Shown here in pieces: positions 15,572 through 24,348 of a DNA stretch of 64,000 nt (within the stretch, counting starts at the first letter, position 1; each line of letters begins with the position of its first letter). The position numbers were made by a program, and so were the translations under genes. The stretch spans positions 3,224,001 through 3,288,000 of the forward strand of contig NZ_JACHMQ010000001.1 of the NCBI RefSeq assembly GCF_014208105.1, in the 5' to 3' direction. This DNA is from Actinomadura coerulea (GTDB lineage Bacteria > Actinomycetota > Actinomycetes > Streptosporangiales > Streptosporangiaceae). The notes beneath the pieces were generated by a model, which was given only the letters and a program-made list of their open reading frames with translations, made no database searches and was not told the DNA's origin.

Positions 15572-17854
15572 ATGACGCGCAAGGCGCCCGCCGGTGACTT
15601 CGACGACGCCGGTCTGGAGGTCTCGGAGCCGAAGACCTGGGCGGCGGGCGTTCCCGGCGTCACGGCCGCGCTGCGCCACGCCCGAGCGGAGATGGGCGTG
15701 CGGCGGACGGCGCTGACGCTGCTGCGCGTCAACCAGAAGCAGGGGTTCGACTGCCCGGGGTGCGCCTGGCCGGAGGGCGACCACCGGCACGCCGCCGAGT
15801 TCTGCGAGAACGGCGCGAAGGCCGTCGCGGAGGAGGCCACGGCGCGCCGCGTGACCCGGGAGTTCTTCGCCGAGCACGGCGTCGAGGAGCTGGCCGGGCG
15901 GTCCGACCACTGGCTGGGGCAGCAGGGGCGGCTGACCGAGCCGATGGTGAAGCGCGCCGGGTCCGGGCACTACGAGCCGGTGTCGTGGGACGAGGCGTTC
16001 GGCCTGCTGGCGTCCGAGCTCGACGCCCTGGACTCGCCGGACGAGGCCGTCTTCTACACCTCCGGGCGCACGAGCAACGAGGCCGCCTTCGCCTACCAGC
16101 TGTTCGCGCGGGCGTTCGGCACGAACAACATGCCCGACTGCAGCAACATGTGCCACGAGTCGTCCGGGTCCGCGCTGACCGAGACGATCGGCATCGGCAA
16201 GGGCTCGGTGCTCCTGGAGGACCTCTACCGGGCCGACCTGATCTTCGTCGTCGGCCAGAACCCGGGGACGAACCACCCGCGGATGCTGTCGGCGCTGGAG
16301 CGGGCGAAGAAGGAGGGCGCCCGCGTCATCGCCGTCAACCCGCTGCCCGAGGCGGGGCTGATGCGGTTCAGGAACCCGCAGCGCGCCTCGGGGATGGCCG
16401 GGCGGGGCACGGTGCTGGCCGACCGGTTCCTGCAGATCCGGCTGAACGGCGATCTCGCGCTGTTCCAGGCGCTCAACCGGATGCTGCTGGAGTCGGACGC
16501 GCCCGGAGCCCTCGACCGGGAGTTCCTCGACGCCCACGCGCACGGCTTCGAGGCGTTCCGCGAGCACGCCCTCGGCCTGGACTGGGACGACGTCCTGGAG
16601 GCGACCGGCCTCACCCGCGAGCAGATCGCCGCGACGCTGGGCGACGTCCTCGCCGCCGAGCGGATCGTCGTCTGCTGGGCGATGGGCCTCACCCAGCACC
16701 GCAACTCCGTGCCGACGATCCGCGAGATCGTCAACTTCCTGCTGCTGCGCGGCAACATCGGCCGGCCCGGCGCGGGCGTCTGCCCGGTGCGCGGCCACTC
16801 CAACGTGCAGGGCGACCGGACGATGGGCATCTGGGAGCGGCCGAAGCCCGCCTTCCTGGACGCCCTCGCCGCCGAGTTCGGGTTCGAGCCGCCCCGCGAG
16901 CCCGGCCTGGACACCGTCGGGGCGATCCGCGCCATGCGCGACGGCAGGGCGAAGGTGTTCCTCGGCATGGGCGGCAACTTCGTCCGCGCCACCCCCGACT
17001 CCGCGGTGACGGAGGCGGCCCTGCGCCGCTGCCGGCTGACCGCGCAGGTGTCGACCAAGCTCAACCGGTCGCACGCGGTGACCGGCGAGGTCGCGCTGAT
17101 CCTCCCGACGCTCGGCCGCACCGAGCGCGACGTGCGCGGGACGGGACCGCAGATCGTCTCCGTCGAGGACTCCATGGGCATGGTGCACGCCTCCCGCGGC
17201 CGCCTCGCGCCGGCCTCGGGGCACCTGCTGTCGGAGGTGTCGATCGTCTGCCGGCTCGCGCGGGCCGCGCTGCCCGGCTCGGACATCGGCTGGGAGGCGA
17301 TGGAGCGCGACTACGACGTGATCCGCGACCACGTCTCCCGGGTCGTCCCGGGCTTCGAGGACTTCAACGCCCGCCTCCGCGAGCCCGGCGGCTTCACCCT
17401 CCCCCACGCTCCCCGCGACGAGCGCAGGTTCCCGACGGCGACCGGCAAGGCCAACCTCACGGTGAACGAACTGGAGGTCCTGCGGGTCCCCGAGGGGCGG
17501 CTGCTGCTGCAGACCCTCCGCAGCCACGACCAGTACAACACCACCGTCTACGGGCTCGACGACCGCTACCGGGGCATCAAGGCGGGACGCCGCGTCGTGC
17601 TCGTCAACCCCGCCGACCTGGACCGGCTCGGCATCGCCGACGGCGCGGCCGTCGACCTCGTCTCGGAGTGGCCGGACGGCGCCGAGCGCCGCGCCCCCGC
17701 CTTCCGCGCCGTCTCCTACCCGACCGCGCCGGGCTGCGCGGCGGCCTACTTCCCGGAGACGAACGTCCTGGTCCCGCTCGACAGCACCGCGGAGATCAGC
17801 AACACCCCCACGTCCAAGTCCGTCGTCGTCCGCCTGGAGCCCGTCGGGCCCTGA
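15572..17854 (+). CDS. FdhF/YdeP-type molybdopterin oxidoreductase
   Basis: This 760-residue protein matches the YdeP-like branch of the formate dehydrogenase alpha-subunit family in length and motifs: FDCPGCAWPEGDH at the N-terminus, YTSGRTSNEAAF, NMCHESSG, FVVGQNPGTNHPR, and the C-terminal molybdopterin-binding region (QYNTTVYGLDDRYRGIKAGR). YdeP proteins bind molybdopterin guanine dinucleotide; the electron partner and substrate are unsettled, and E. coli YdeP is linked to acid resistance. An FdhD-type sulfurtransferase gene is not in this window. The ATG at 15572 is 9 nt after GAGG; an upstream ATG at 15563 overlaps that site. Confidence 0.88.
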   Translation: MTRKAPAGDFDDAGLEVSEPKTWAAGVPGVTAALRHARAEMGVRRTALTLLRVNQKQGFDCPGCAWPEGDHRHAAEFCENGAKAVAEEATARRVTREFFAEHGVEELAGRSDHWLGQQGRLTEPMVKRAGSGHYEPVSWDEAFGLLASELDALDSPDEAVFYTSGRTSNEAAFAYQLFARAFGTNNMPDCSNMCHESSGSALTETIGIGKGSVLLEDLYRADLIFVVGQNPGTNHPRMLSALERAKKEGARVIAVNPLPEAGLMRFRNPQRASGMAGRGTVLADRFLQIRLNGDLALFQALNRMLLESDAPGALDREFLDAHAHGFEAFREHALGLDWDDVLEATGLTREQIAATLGDVLAAERIVVCWAMGLTQHRNSVPTIREIVNFLLLRGNIGRPGAGVCPVRGHSNVQGDRTMGIWERPKPAFLDALAAEFGFEPPREPGLDTVGAIRAMRDGRAKVFLGMGGNFVRATPDSAVTEAALRRCRLTAQVSTKLNRSHAVTGEVALILPTLGRTERDVRGTGPQIVSVEDSMGMVHASRGRLAPASGHLLSEVSIVCRLARAALPGSDIGWEAMERDYDVIRDHVSRVVPGFEDFNARLREPGGFTLPHAPRDERRFPTATGKANLTVNELEVLRVPEGRLLLQTLRSHDQYNTTVYGLDDRYRGIKAGRRVVLVNPADLDRLGIADGAAVDLVSEWPDGAERRAPAFRAVSYPTAPGCAAAYFPETNVLVPLDSTAEISNTPTSKSVVVRLEPVGP

Positions 17855-17889
17855 CCCCGCGGCGCGGCGTACCGGTCTAGGCTGCGGGC

Positions 17890-18519
17890 ATGACGAACCT
17901 CCCCGAACATCCCGGAACGCCCGGAGCTCCGGAGATGCGGGCCGGTGACGCCGACCGCGAGCGGGTCGCGCAGGTGCTGCGGGACGCGGCCGGCGACGGA
18001 CGGCTGACGCTGGACGAGTTGGACGAGCGGCTGGACGCGGTGTACGCGGCCAAGACCTACGGGGAGCTCGAGCCGATCACCCGCGACCTGCCGTCGCCGG
18101 GCCGGGCGGCTCCCCCGGCGACCGGGGCGGACTGGCGGCCGGTGCCGGGCGCGCCGTCCTGGCGCGGCGGCATCGCGATCATGAGCGGGTTCCGCCGCGC
18201 GGGCGTGTGGAACGTGCCCCCGCTGTTCAGGGCGTTCGCGTTCTGGGGCGGCGGGCAGATCGATCTGCGCGAGGCCCGGTTCGAGGAGGGCCAGGTGGTG
18301 ATCCGGGCCCTGGCGATCATGGGCGGGTTCGAGATCATCGTGCCGGACGACATCACCGTGCACGTCAACGGGCTCGGGATCATGGGCGGGTTCGACCAGC
18401 GGGCGAGCGGGCCCGGCGCGCCGGGCTCGCCCACGGTCGTGGTGAAGGGCCTGGCGTTCTGGGGCGGCGTCGGCGTGAAGCGCCGCAAGCGCCCCGGGAA
18501 GAGGACCCCCCGGGACTAG
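17890..18519 (+). CDS. DUF1707 / LiaF-like C-terminal protein
   Basis: This 209-residue protein starts with a DUF1707 module (MRAGDADRERVAQVL then GRLTLDELDERLDAVYAAKTYGEL). Residues about 105-190 form a beta-helix-like repeat (GGGQIDLREARF, IMGGFEIIVP, IMGGFDQR) as in the C-terminal domain of LiaF/VraT-type cell-wall stress proteins. There is no membrane helix, unlike most LiaF proteins. TAGGCT at 17878-17883 lies 6 bp before the ATG, which suggests a leaderless transcript. Its stop overlaps that of the convergent TetR gene in CTAG at 18516-18519. The role is unknown; a link to envelope stress is inferred from the family. Confidence 0.8.
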   Translation: MTNLPEHPGTPGAPEMRAGDADRERVAQVLRDAAGDGRLTLDELDERLDAVYAAKTYGELEPITRDLPSPGRAAPPATGADWRPVPGAPSWRGGIAIMSGFRRAGVWNVPPLFRAFAFWGGGQIDLREARFEEGQVVIRALAIMGGFEIIVPDDITVHVNGLGIMGGFDQRASGPGAPGSPTVVVKGLAFWGGVGVKRRKRPGKRTPRD

Positions 18520-19205
18520 TCGGCGAGGCGGTCCAGCCACTCGCCGAGCAGCGCCGTCTCCGCGGCGGTCAGCCGGGCCGGCGGGGCGGACCGCAGTGCC
18601 GCCTTCAGCGCCACCGCCCGCGCCGCCAGGGGCGTGTCGGCCGGGCCGTCGCCTTCCGAGGTCACGGCGGCGAGGACGGCCTCGCGCGTGCGGACCGAGG
18701 CGTCCCGGTCGGCGCCGCCGGACGGGCTCGCGATCAGGGTGAGGGCCGCCCCGACCCCGGCGGCGTGGATCATGCGGGCGGCGGTGGCGACCGGGACGCG
18801 GAGCCGCCCCGCGCCGGCGACCGCCTCGACCAGGCCCAGCAGGATGCCGTACGCCTCGCCGGCGGCGGCCGGGGTGCGGGGCGTCCCGTACATCAGCGTG
18901 TAGAACGCCGGATGGGTGACGGCGTACTCGATGTGCAGGTCCCATCCCCGGCGCAGGTCCTCGACCGGGTCGCCGGTGCTGCCCTGTGCCCGCTTGCCGG
19001 CCAGGTACTCCTCGAACCCGTGGGCGGCGACGGCGTCGAACAGTCCGCGCTTGTCGCCGAAGTGGTGGTAGAGCGTCGGCGCCCCGACCCCCGCGGCGGT
19101 GCACACGGCCCGCGTCGAGACCGGCTCGCCGCCGGACTCGGTGAGCAGGCGCGCGGCCGCGCGCAGGATGCGGTCGCGGGTGTCGGGGTCCCTCTGAGCG
19201 GTCAC
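18516..19205 (-). CDS. TetR-family transcriptional regulator
   Basis: This 229-residue protein has a clear TetR DNA-binding domain (RILRAAARLLTESGGEPVST, then GAPTLYHHFGDKRGLFDAVA) and a TetR_C-like sensor domain. The GTG at 19205 has no clear ribosome-binding site, so the transcript may be leaderless. It is divergent from the zinc alcohol dehydrogenase at 19330, and the 124-bp gap holds three CGCTAT half-sites. It is therefore the likely regulator of that gene and of itself. Confidence 0.88.
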   Translation of the reverse strand: MTAQRDPDTRDRILRAAARLLTESGGEPVSTRAVCTAAGVGAPTLYHHFGDKRGLFDAVAAHGFEEYLAGKRAQGSTGDPVEDLRRGWDLHIEYAVTHPAFYTLMYGTPRTPAAAGEAYGILLGLVEAVAGAGRLRVPVATAARMIHAAGVGAALTLIASPSGGADRDASVRTREAVLAAVTSEGDGPADTPLAARAVALKAALRSAPPARLTAAETALLGEWLDRLAD

Positions 19206-19235
19206 AACAACGATGTTACAAAACTTTCCGAGCGG

Positions 19236-19276
19236 CGCTATGCCACGTCATATAGCGTGAGTACAGTAACCGCTAT
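19236..19276. promoter_or_regulatory. Candidate TetR operator with three CGCTAT half-sites
   Basis: CGCTAT at 19236-19241 and ATAGCG at 19252-19257 form an inverted repeat with a 10-bp spacer. A further CGCTAT at 19271-19276 pairs with the same ATAGCG over 13 bp. The site lies in the divergent gap between the TetR gene and the alcohol dehydrogenase and is locally AT-rich compared with its surroundings. Confidence 0.55.
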
Positions 19277-19329
19277 ACCGATGCTAAGGACGGCCGGTCG
19301 GCCGTCGCGACACGAGAGGGGGCGCCGCC

Positions 19330-20343
19330 ATGCGCAGCGCCGTGCTCACCGCCCCGGGCGGGCCGCTGGAGATCGTCGAGCGTGAGGAGCCCAGGCCCGG
19401 CCCCGGCGAGATCCTGGTGCGGGTCACCGCCTGCGGGATGTGCTTCTCCGAGGTCAACCACCTGCGGGGCCACTACCCGTTCGGAACGTTCCCCGTCGTC
19501 CCCGGCCACGAGATCAGCGGGGTCGTCGCCGCGCTCGGCGAGGGCGTCGCCTGGCCCGAGGTCGGCACCGCGGTCGGCGCCGCGTGGCTGCACGGCTCCT
19601 GCGGCCACTGCGACCAGTGCGCCCGCGGCGACCAGATCCTGTGCACGGGAGCGCCGAAGCAGGTCACCGGCGTCAACCGCGACGGCGGGTACACCGAGTA
19701 CTTCGTCGGCCGCGCCGGGTTCGTCACCCCGCTGCCGGACGGCCTGGACCCGGTCGCGGGCGCGCCGCTGATGTGCGCCGGCCTCACCGCGTTCAACGGG
19801 CTCCGGCAGGCCGGCGCCGTCGCCGGGTCGAAGGTGGCCGTGCTCGGCACCGGCGGCGTCGGGACCATGGCCCAGCGGTTCGCCGCCGCGATGGGCGCCC
19901 GCGTCGCCGTGGTGTCGCGGTCGCGCCGCGCCGAGAAGGAGGCGCTCGGCCTCGGCGCCGAACTGTTCGTCGCGACCGGCGAGCGGGACCCGGCCGAGGC
20001 GCTGCGGGCGTGGGGCGGGGCCGACCTGGTGGTGAACACCGCGCCCGACACCGCGACGGGGCTCGCCGCGTTCGGCGGCCTGCGCCCGGACGGCACCCTG
20101 CTCTACCTCGGCATGGGCGCCGAGAACGTGAGCGTGCCGCCGATGGCCCTGGTCGCGGGCCGGCTGCGGGTGATGGGCGTGCCCTCGGGCTCCCCGCACG
20201 ACCTGCGCGACACCCTCGCGTTCGCGGTGGCGCACGGGATCGTCCCCGAGGTCGCCCCCGTCACGCTGGACGAGGCCCCCGGCGTCCTCGCCGCGATGGA
20301 CCAGGGCGCCCACCGGGGCCGCGCGGTCATCACCTTCGCGTGA
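19330..20343 (+). CDS. Zinc-dependent alcohol dehydrogenase (MDR family)
   Basis: This 337-residue medium-chain dehydrogenase has the catalytic zinc cysteine in ACGMCFSE, HE in VPGHEISGVV, and structural zinc ligands in the CGHCDQCARGDQILC segment. The Rossmann motif is GTGGVG, followed by VVSRSRRAEKEALGLGA. The absence of Asp at the end of beta-2 (VVSRS) suggests NADP rather than NAD. The ATG at 19330 is preceded by GAGAGGGGG. It likely oxidises a short alcohol or reduces an aldehyde under control of the divergent TetR. The 3' end overlaps the convergent amidase by 14 bp. Confidence 0.9.
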   Translation: MRSAVLTAPGGPLEIVEREEPRPGPGEILVRVTACGMCFSEVNHLRGHYPFGTFPVVPGHEISGVVAALGEGVAWPEVGTAVGAAWLHGSCGHCDQCARGDQILCTGAPKQVTGVNRDGGYTEYFVGRAGFVTPLPDGLDPVAGAPLMCAGLTAFNGLRQAGAVAGSKVAVLGTGGVGTMAQRFAAAMGARVAVVSRSRRAEKEALGLGAELFVATGERDPAEALRAWGGADLVVNTAPDTATGLAAFGGLRPDGTLLYLGMGAENVSVPPMALVAGRLRVMGVPSGSPHDLRDTLAFAVAHGIVPEVAPVTLDEAPGVLAAMDQGAHRGRAVITFA

Positions 20344-21727
20344 ACCGCCTCCACGGCCGCGCCCGCTCGTAGGCGGCGCACGCGGCCATCACCAGGGCGT
20401 CGGCGTGCCGGGCGCCGACGACCTGGAGGCCGACGGGCAGGCCGCGGGAGGTGAAGCCGCACGGCAGGCTGGCCGCGGGCTGCTGGGTCATGTTGAACGG
20501 GTAGGTGAACGGGGTCCAGCCCGTCCAGCGCGGGGACGGCGAGCCCGGCGGGACCTCCAGGCCGGCCTCGAACGCGGCGATCGGCGTCGTCGGGGTGAGC
20601 AGCAGGTCGTAGCGCTCGTGGAACAGGCCCATCAGCCGGCCGAGCTCCATGCGGCGGGCCGTCGCCGTCAGGTAGTCCAGCGCCGAGTACCGCGCGCCCC
20701 GCTCGCAGATCTCCCGCAGGCCCGGGTCGAGCAGCCCGCGCTCCTCGGGGGACAGGTGCTCGACGACCTTGGCCGCGCCCGCGAACCACAGGACCTCGAA
20801 CGCCTCGACCGGGTCCCCGAAGCCGGGGTCGGCCCGCTCGACCTTCGCGCCGAGTTCGGCGAAGACCTCGGCGGCGGCCGCGACCGGCGCCGCGACCTCC
20901 GGGTCGACGTCCGCGAACCCGAGGTCGGGGCTGAACGCGACGCGCAGGCCGGTCAGGTCGTCCCGCCCGGCGGCCTCGGTGAACACGACGTCCGGCGGCG
21001 GCAGCGACGACCAGTCGCGGCCGTCGGCCCCGCAGACGGCGTCGAGCAGCAGGGCCGCGTCCGCGACGGTGTTGGTCATCGGGCCGGTGTGCGCGAGCGT
21101 CCCGAACGGGCTCGCCGGGTAGTGCGGGATGCGGCCGTAGGTCGGCTTGATCGTGAAGGTGCCGGTGAACGCGGCGGGGATGCGCACCGAGCCGCCGCCG
21201 TCGGTGCCGAGGGCGAGCGGCGCCATGCCCGCCGCGACCGCCGCCGCCGCGCCGCCGCTCGACCCGCCCGGCGTGCGGGAGGGGTCCCACGGGTTGCGGG
21301 TGACGCCGGTCAGCGGGTTGTCGGTCACGCCCTTCCAGGCGAACTCCGGCGTCGTCGTCTTGCCGACGAACACCGCGCCCTGCTCGCGCAGCCGGGCGAC
21401 GGACGGCGCGTCCTCGGCCCACGGGCCGGCGGGGTCGATCGTCCTGGAGCCGCGCAGCGTCGGCCAGCCCCGGGTGAGCAGGACGTCCTTGATGGAGACC
21501 GGCACGCCGTCCAGCGGCCCGAGCGTCGCGCCGCGCCGCCACCGCTCGGTCGCGGCGCGCGCCATGTCGAGGGTGGTCTCCTCGTCGAGGAGGCAGAACG
21601 CGTTGAGCTCCGGGTCGTCCCGCTCGATCCGGGCGAGCACGGCCCCGGCGGCCTCGGCCGGGGACAGCGCCCCGGCCCGGTACTCCGCGAGCAGTTCGGT
21701 CGCGGTCAGATCGGCCGCATCGGCCAT
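20330..21727 (-). CDS. Amidase (amidase-signature family)
   Basis: This 465-residue enzyme has the Ser-cisSer-Lys triad of amidase-signature hydrolases: K in GVPVSIKDVL, the Gly/Ser-rich segment RTPGGSSGGAAAAVAAG and the nucleophile region GTDGGGSVRIPAA. These enzymes hydrolyse amides, imides or carbamates. The ATG at 21727 is used although the frame is open further upstream, because the upstream gene ends at 21730 and GAGGGGG precedes it. It is co-transcribed with and 2 bp after the D-2-hydroxyacid dehydrogenase, suggesting that both act on one amide-bearing 2-hydroxy or 2-oxo acid pathway (inference). Confidence 0.9.
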   Translation of the reverse strand: MADAADLTATELLAEYRAGALSPAEAAGAVLARIERDDPELNAFCLLDEETTLDMARAATERWRRGATLGPLDGVPVSIKDVLLTRGWPTLRGSRTIDPAGPWAEDAPSVARLREQGAVFVGKTTTPEFAWKGVTDNPLTGVTRNPWDPSRTPGGSSGGAAAAVAAGMAPLALGTDGGGSVRIPAAFTGTFTIKPTYGRIPHYPASPFGTLAHTGPMTNTVADAALLLDAVCGADGRDWSSLPPPDVVFTEAAGRDDLTGLRVAFSPDLGFADVDPEVAAPVAAAAEVFAELGAKVERADPGFGDPVEAFEVLWFAGAAKVVEHLSPEERGLLDPGLREICERGARYSALDYLTATARRMELGRLMGLFHERYDLLLTPTTPIAAFEAGLEVPPGSPSPRWTGWTPFTYPFNMTQQPAASLPCGFTSRGLPVGLQVVGARHADALVMAACAAYERARPWRRFTRR

Positions 21728-21729
21728 GG

Positions 21730-22743
21730 CTACCCCCTCTGGTGTGATGCCGCCCGCTCCGAGCCCACGTAGCCGAGGCGCTTGTCCACGACGTTGCGCA
21801 GCGGGCGGCCGGACACGTAGCGGCCGAGGTTGTCGGCGAACAGGCGGACGAGCTCGTCCCGCCAGCCGACGACGTCGCCGGACATGTGCGGGGAGACGAT
21901 GACGCCCGGCATGTCCCACAGCGGCGAGGACGCCGGCAGCGGCTCGTCCTCGAAGACGTCGAGCGCGGCGCCCGCGATCCGGCCCGCGCGCAGCGCCTCG
22001 ACGAGGTCGTCCTCGGCCACCAGGCCGCCGCGCCCGACGTTGACCAGCCGCGCGGACGGGCGCATCCGCTCCAGCGCCGCGGCGTCGATCATGCCCCGGG
22101 TCTGCGGGGTGAGGGGCGCGGCGAGCACGACGTAGTCGGCGCCGGCGAGCGCCTCGCCGAGCCGCTCCACCGGGTGGACGACACCGAGGTCGGGGTCGGC
22201 GTCGCGGGCGGTGCGCCCGGCGCCGGAGACGGCCAGGCCCGCCGCCGACAGCCGGCGGCCGATCGCGCGGCCGATCGGACCGGTGCCGACGACCAGCGCG
22301 CGGGCGCCGGTGATCCGCTCGGTCTCGCGGTGCCGCCAGCGCCGCTCGCCCTGGAGCCGGAAGGTGGTGTGCAGGTCCTTGGCGAAGGCGAGCACGAGCC
22401 CGAGGACGTACTCGGCGATCGGCTCGTCGAAGACGCCGCGGGAGTTGGTGACAACCGTGTCACTGTCGATGAGCCCGGGGAACATGAGGCGGTCGACGCC
22501 CGCACTGGCGATGTGGACCCATCCGGGGCCGCCGGACTCCGGCCACGCGCCGGCCACGGCGTCGGACAGGAAGTCCCACATGAACAGGACATCGGCGCCG
22601 GGAAGGGCGTCCGCGAGCTCTGTTTCACGCACGTAACGGACCCGCGCGAGGCCCTCCGCCTCCTCCATGCCGCGCGGATCGACGTCGCCCAGCAGTACCA
22701 CCACGTCAGGCGGGCCACCGGATGCGTGCTGAGCAGGGTCCAT
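21730..22743 (-). CDS. D-2-hydroxyacid dehydrogenase
   Basis: This 337-residue protein has the NAD-binding motif VVGTGPIGRAIGRRL, the catalytic Arg in NVGRGGLV, Glu in DVFEDEPLP and His in VSPHMSG, as in the D-isomer-specific 2-hydroxyacid dehydrogenase family (glyoxylate/hydroxypyruvate-reductase branch). Such enzymes reduce 2-oxo acids to D-2-hydroxy acids. The residue after the Rossmann beta-2 is arginine (GAGRTAR), which points to NADPH. The ATG at 22743 follows GGAAGTGA; an in-frame GTG at 22752 overlaps this site. It is divergent from the DUF3830 operon, with the first GntR-type palindrome in the gap. Confidence 0.9.
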   Translation of the reverse strand: MDPAQHASGGPPDVVVLLGDVDPRGMEEAEGLARVRYVRETELADALPGADVLFMWDFLSDAVAGAWPESGGPGWVHIASAGVDRLMFPGLIDSDTVVTNSRGVFDEPIAEYVLGLVLAFAKDLHTTFRLQGERRWRHRETERITGARALVVGTGPIGRAIGRRLSAAGLAVSGAGRTARDADPDLGVVHPVERLGEALAGADYVVLAAPLTPQTRGMIDAAALERMRPSARLVNVGRGGLVAEDDLVEALRAGRIAGAALDVFEDEPLPASSPLWDMPGVIVSPHMSGDVVGWRDELVRLFADNLGRYVSGRPLRNVVDKRLGYVGSERAASHQRG

Positions 22744-22796
22744 CGGCGTCACTTCCGGGGTGTGCGGAGTTTACGAGAAGGCAACAGCGGGAGGCA

Positions 22797-22835
22797 TTGA
22801 CACGCTAGGAACCGTTCGTAGGATTGTCAACAATC
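22797..22835 (+). promoter_or_regulatory. Promoter with GntR-type operator, site 1
   Basis: TTGACA at 22797-22802 and TAGGAT at 22819-22824 are spaced by 16 bp. GATTGTCAACAATC at 22822-22835 has perfect 6-bp arms around a CA centre and overlaps the -10 box. The same palindrome recurs at 24335 and 25871, and a FadR-type GntR gene lies at 25148. Repression of the DUF3830/racemase genes by that protein is the simplest reading. Confidence 0.7.
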
Positions 22836-23039
22836 AACGCGGTGGACCGCGGCCCCGGCCACCGCAGTGGGATATGTGCTGCAAGACCGTCGCAACCCGT
22901 GCCCAGCAGGGCCAGGACGGATCCCAGAGCGCTCTAACAGCCCCCGTCGGGGGTGCGGGGGGACGTCGTCATCCCGCGAACATGGAGAGTCCTTCGGGTG
23001 GCGACGCTCTCGCCCACCCCTGTGCACGGGGAGGTCAGC
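22836..23039 (+). other. Long 5' leader before the DUF3830 gene
   Basis: About 205 bp separate the operator-covered promoter from the DUF3830 start. No gene with convincing codon pattern is present. A C5-GTC-G5 hairpin sits at 22941-22953 and is followed by GTGCGGGGGGACGTCGTC, similar to the G/C-rich repeat inside the SWIM gene at 48721. No known riboswitch motif was recognised. Confidence 0.4.
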
Positions 23040-23534
23040 ATGCCCAAGCTCATGACCATCACTCTGGAGCGCCGCGGCGTGTCCTGCGTCGCCGAGCTTC
23101 TCGAGAAGGACGCGCCGCGCACCTGCGAGGCCGTCTGGAACGCTCTACCGCTCGGGGGCGAGGCGTACCACGCCAAGTACGCCCGCAACGAGGTGTACAC
23201 GATGGTCGAGCGGTTCTCCGAGGAGGAGGTCGGCCTGGAGAACCCCACCGTCACCCCCATCCCGGGCGACGTCGTCTACTTCTCCTTCCCCGGCGGGATG
23301 CTCGACCGGAAGTTCAAGGAGGAGAAGAACATCCACGCCCTGCCCGGCGTCATCGACCTCGCGATCTTCTACGGCCGCAACAACCTGCTGCTGAACGGGG
23401 ACGTCGGCTGGGTCCCCGGCAACGTCTACGCGACGATCGTCGACGGCCTGGACCGGATGGCCGAGGCGTGCAACGACGTGTGGCGGTCCGGCGGCGTCGG
23501 CGAGCGCCTCCTCTACGCGCGCGCAGAGTCCTAG
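23040..23534 (+). CDS. DUF3830 family protein
   Basis: This 164-residue cytoplasmic protein contains KLMTITLERRGVSCVAELLE, DAPRTCEAVWNALP and PGDVVYFSFPG, which I recognise as the DUF3830 pattern (cyclophilin-like small beta-barrel). The biochemical role of DUF3830 is not known to me. The ATG at 23040 follows GGGGAGG; upstream in-frame starts lack a ribosome site. It is 1 bp from the Asp/Glu-racemase-fold gene, so both are one transcript. Its repeated association with amidases and racemase-fold enzymes suggests a step or accessory in catabolism of an amide or cyclic imide. Confidence 0.75.
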   Translation: MPKLMTITLERRGVSCVAELLEKDAPRTCEAVWNALPLGGEAYHAKYARNEVYTMVERFSEEEVGLENPTVTPIPGDVVYFSFPGGMLDRKFKEEKNIHALPGVIDLAIFYGRNNLLLNGDVGWVPGNVYATIVDGLDRMAEACNDVWRSGGVGERLLYARAES

Positions 23535-23535
23535 A

Positions 23536-24312
23536 GTGGCGGCCGCGCAGATGACATTCGACCCCTCGCTGGTCGTCGGCCCCGAGCTGCTCGCCCAGCA
23601 CGGCATCGGGGTGGTCGCGCCGTTCGACTTCGCCCTCGACCGGGAGCTGTGGCGCTGGACGCCCGACGACGTGTCGCTGTTCATGACCCGGCTGCCGTAC
23701 GTGCCGGTCCCGGTCACGGTGGAGATGGCCTCGGCACTGTCGGACCAGTCGATCGTCCGGCAGGCGACCCGCGACGTCCTGGCCCCCGAGCCGCTCACGG
23801 TCGCCTACGCGTGCGCGTCGGGCAGCTTCATCCGCGGCAGGGCGGGCGAACTGCAGCTCCACGAGTCGATGCTCCAGGCCGGCGCGCCGGTCTCGACGAC
23901 GACCTCGGGCGCGCTGGTGGAGTCGCTGGGCCTGCTCGGCGCCCGCCGCATCGCGGTGGTCACGCCCTACATCGACGCCGTCACCGAGCGGCTCGTGTCG
24001 TTCCTCGGCGAGCACGGCATCGATGTGGTGTCCTCCGTCGGGCTGGGGCTGCTCAGCCACATCTGGAAGGTCGGCTACGGCGAGATCGTGTCGGCGGTGT
24101 CGGCGGTGGACTGCCCCGAGGCCGAGGCCGTCTTCATCAGCTGCACGAACGTGCCGACCTACGACATCATCGCGCCGCTGGAGCAGATGATCGGCAAGCC
24201 GGTGCTGACCGCCAACCAGGTGACGATGTGCTCGGCGCTGCGCGCCATGGGCCGTACGGCGTCCGGTCCCGGCCAGTCCCTGGTCGGGCTCGCTCCCTTC
24301 ACGGCGGCCTAG
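23536..24312 (+). CDS. Asp/Glu racemase-superfamily enzyme (maleate isomerase/arylmalonate decarboxylase-like), copy 1
   Basis: This 258-residue protein has both cysteines of the two-Cys racemase/maleate cis-trans isomerase fold: YACASGSF (about residue 97) and FISCTNVPTYD (about 205). With both present, a two-base or covalent Cys mechanism (maleate isomerisation or racemisation) is possible. The ATG five codons in (23551) is an alternative start, since neither start has a strong ribosome site. It is 1 bp after the DUF3830 stop. The next gene is a paralogue in which the second cysteine is missing. The substrate is unknown; an amide- or malonate-derived acid is suggested by context. Confidence 0.8.
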   Translation: MAAAQMTFDPSLVVGPELLAQHGIGVVAPFDFALDRELWRWTPDDVSLFMTRLPYVPVPVTVEMASALSDQSIVRQATRDVLAPEPLTVAYACASGSFIRGRAGELQLHESMLQAGAPVSTTTSGALVESLGLLGARRIAVVTPYIDAVTERLVSFLGEHGIDVVSSVGLGLLSHIWKVGYGEIVSAVSAVDCPEAEAVFISCTNVPTYDIIAPLEQMIGKPVLTANQVTMCSALRAMGRTASGPGQSLVGLAPFTAA

Positions 24313-24331
24313 CCGCCATGATCCCCAAAGG

Positions 24332-24348
24332 TAGGATTGTCGACAACA
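24332..24348 (+). promoter_or_regulatory. GntR-type operator, site 2, at an internal promoter
   Basis: TAGGAT at 24332-24337 is identical to the -10 box of site 1 and runs directly into GATTGTCGACAACA (24335-24348). The core TTGTCGACAA at 24337-24346 is a perfect palindrome. No good -35 box is visible. It would give a nearly leaderless transcript for the second racemase-fold gene and gntR. Confidence 0.6.

Noticed and set aside
22941..22965. Riboswitch in the DUF3830 leader
   Set aside because: Only a short G/C hairpin is visible; no conserved riboswitch core was found.
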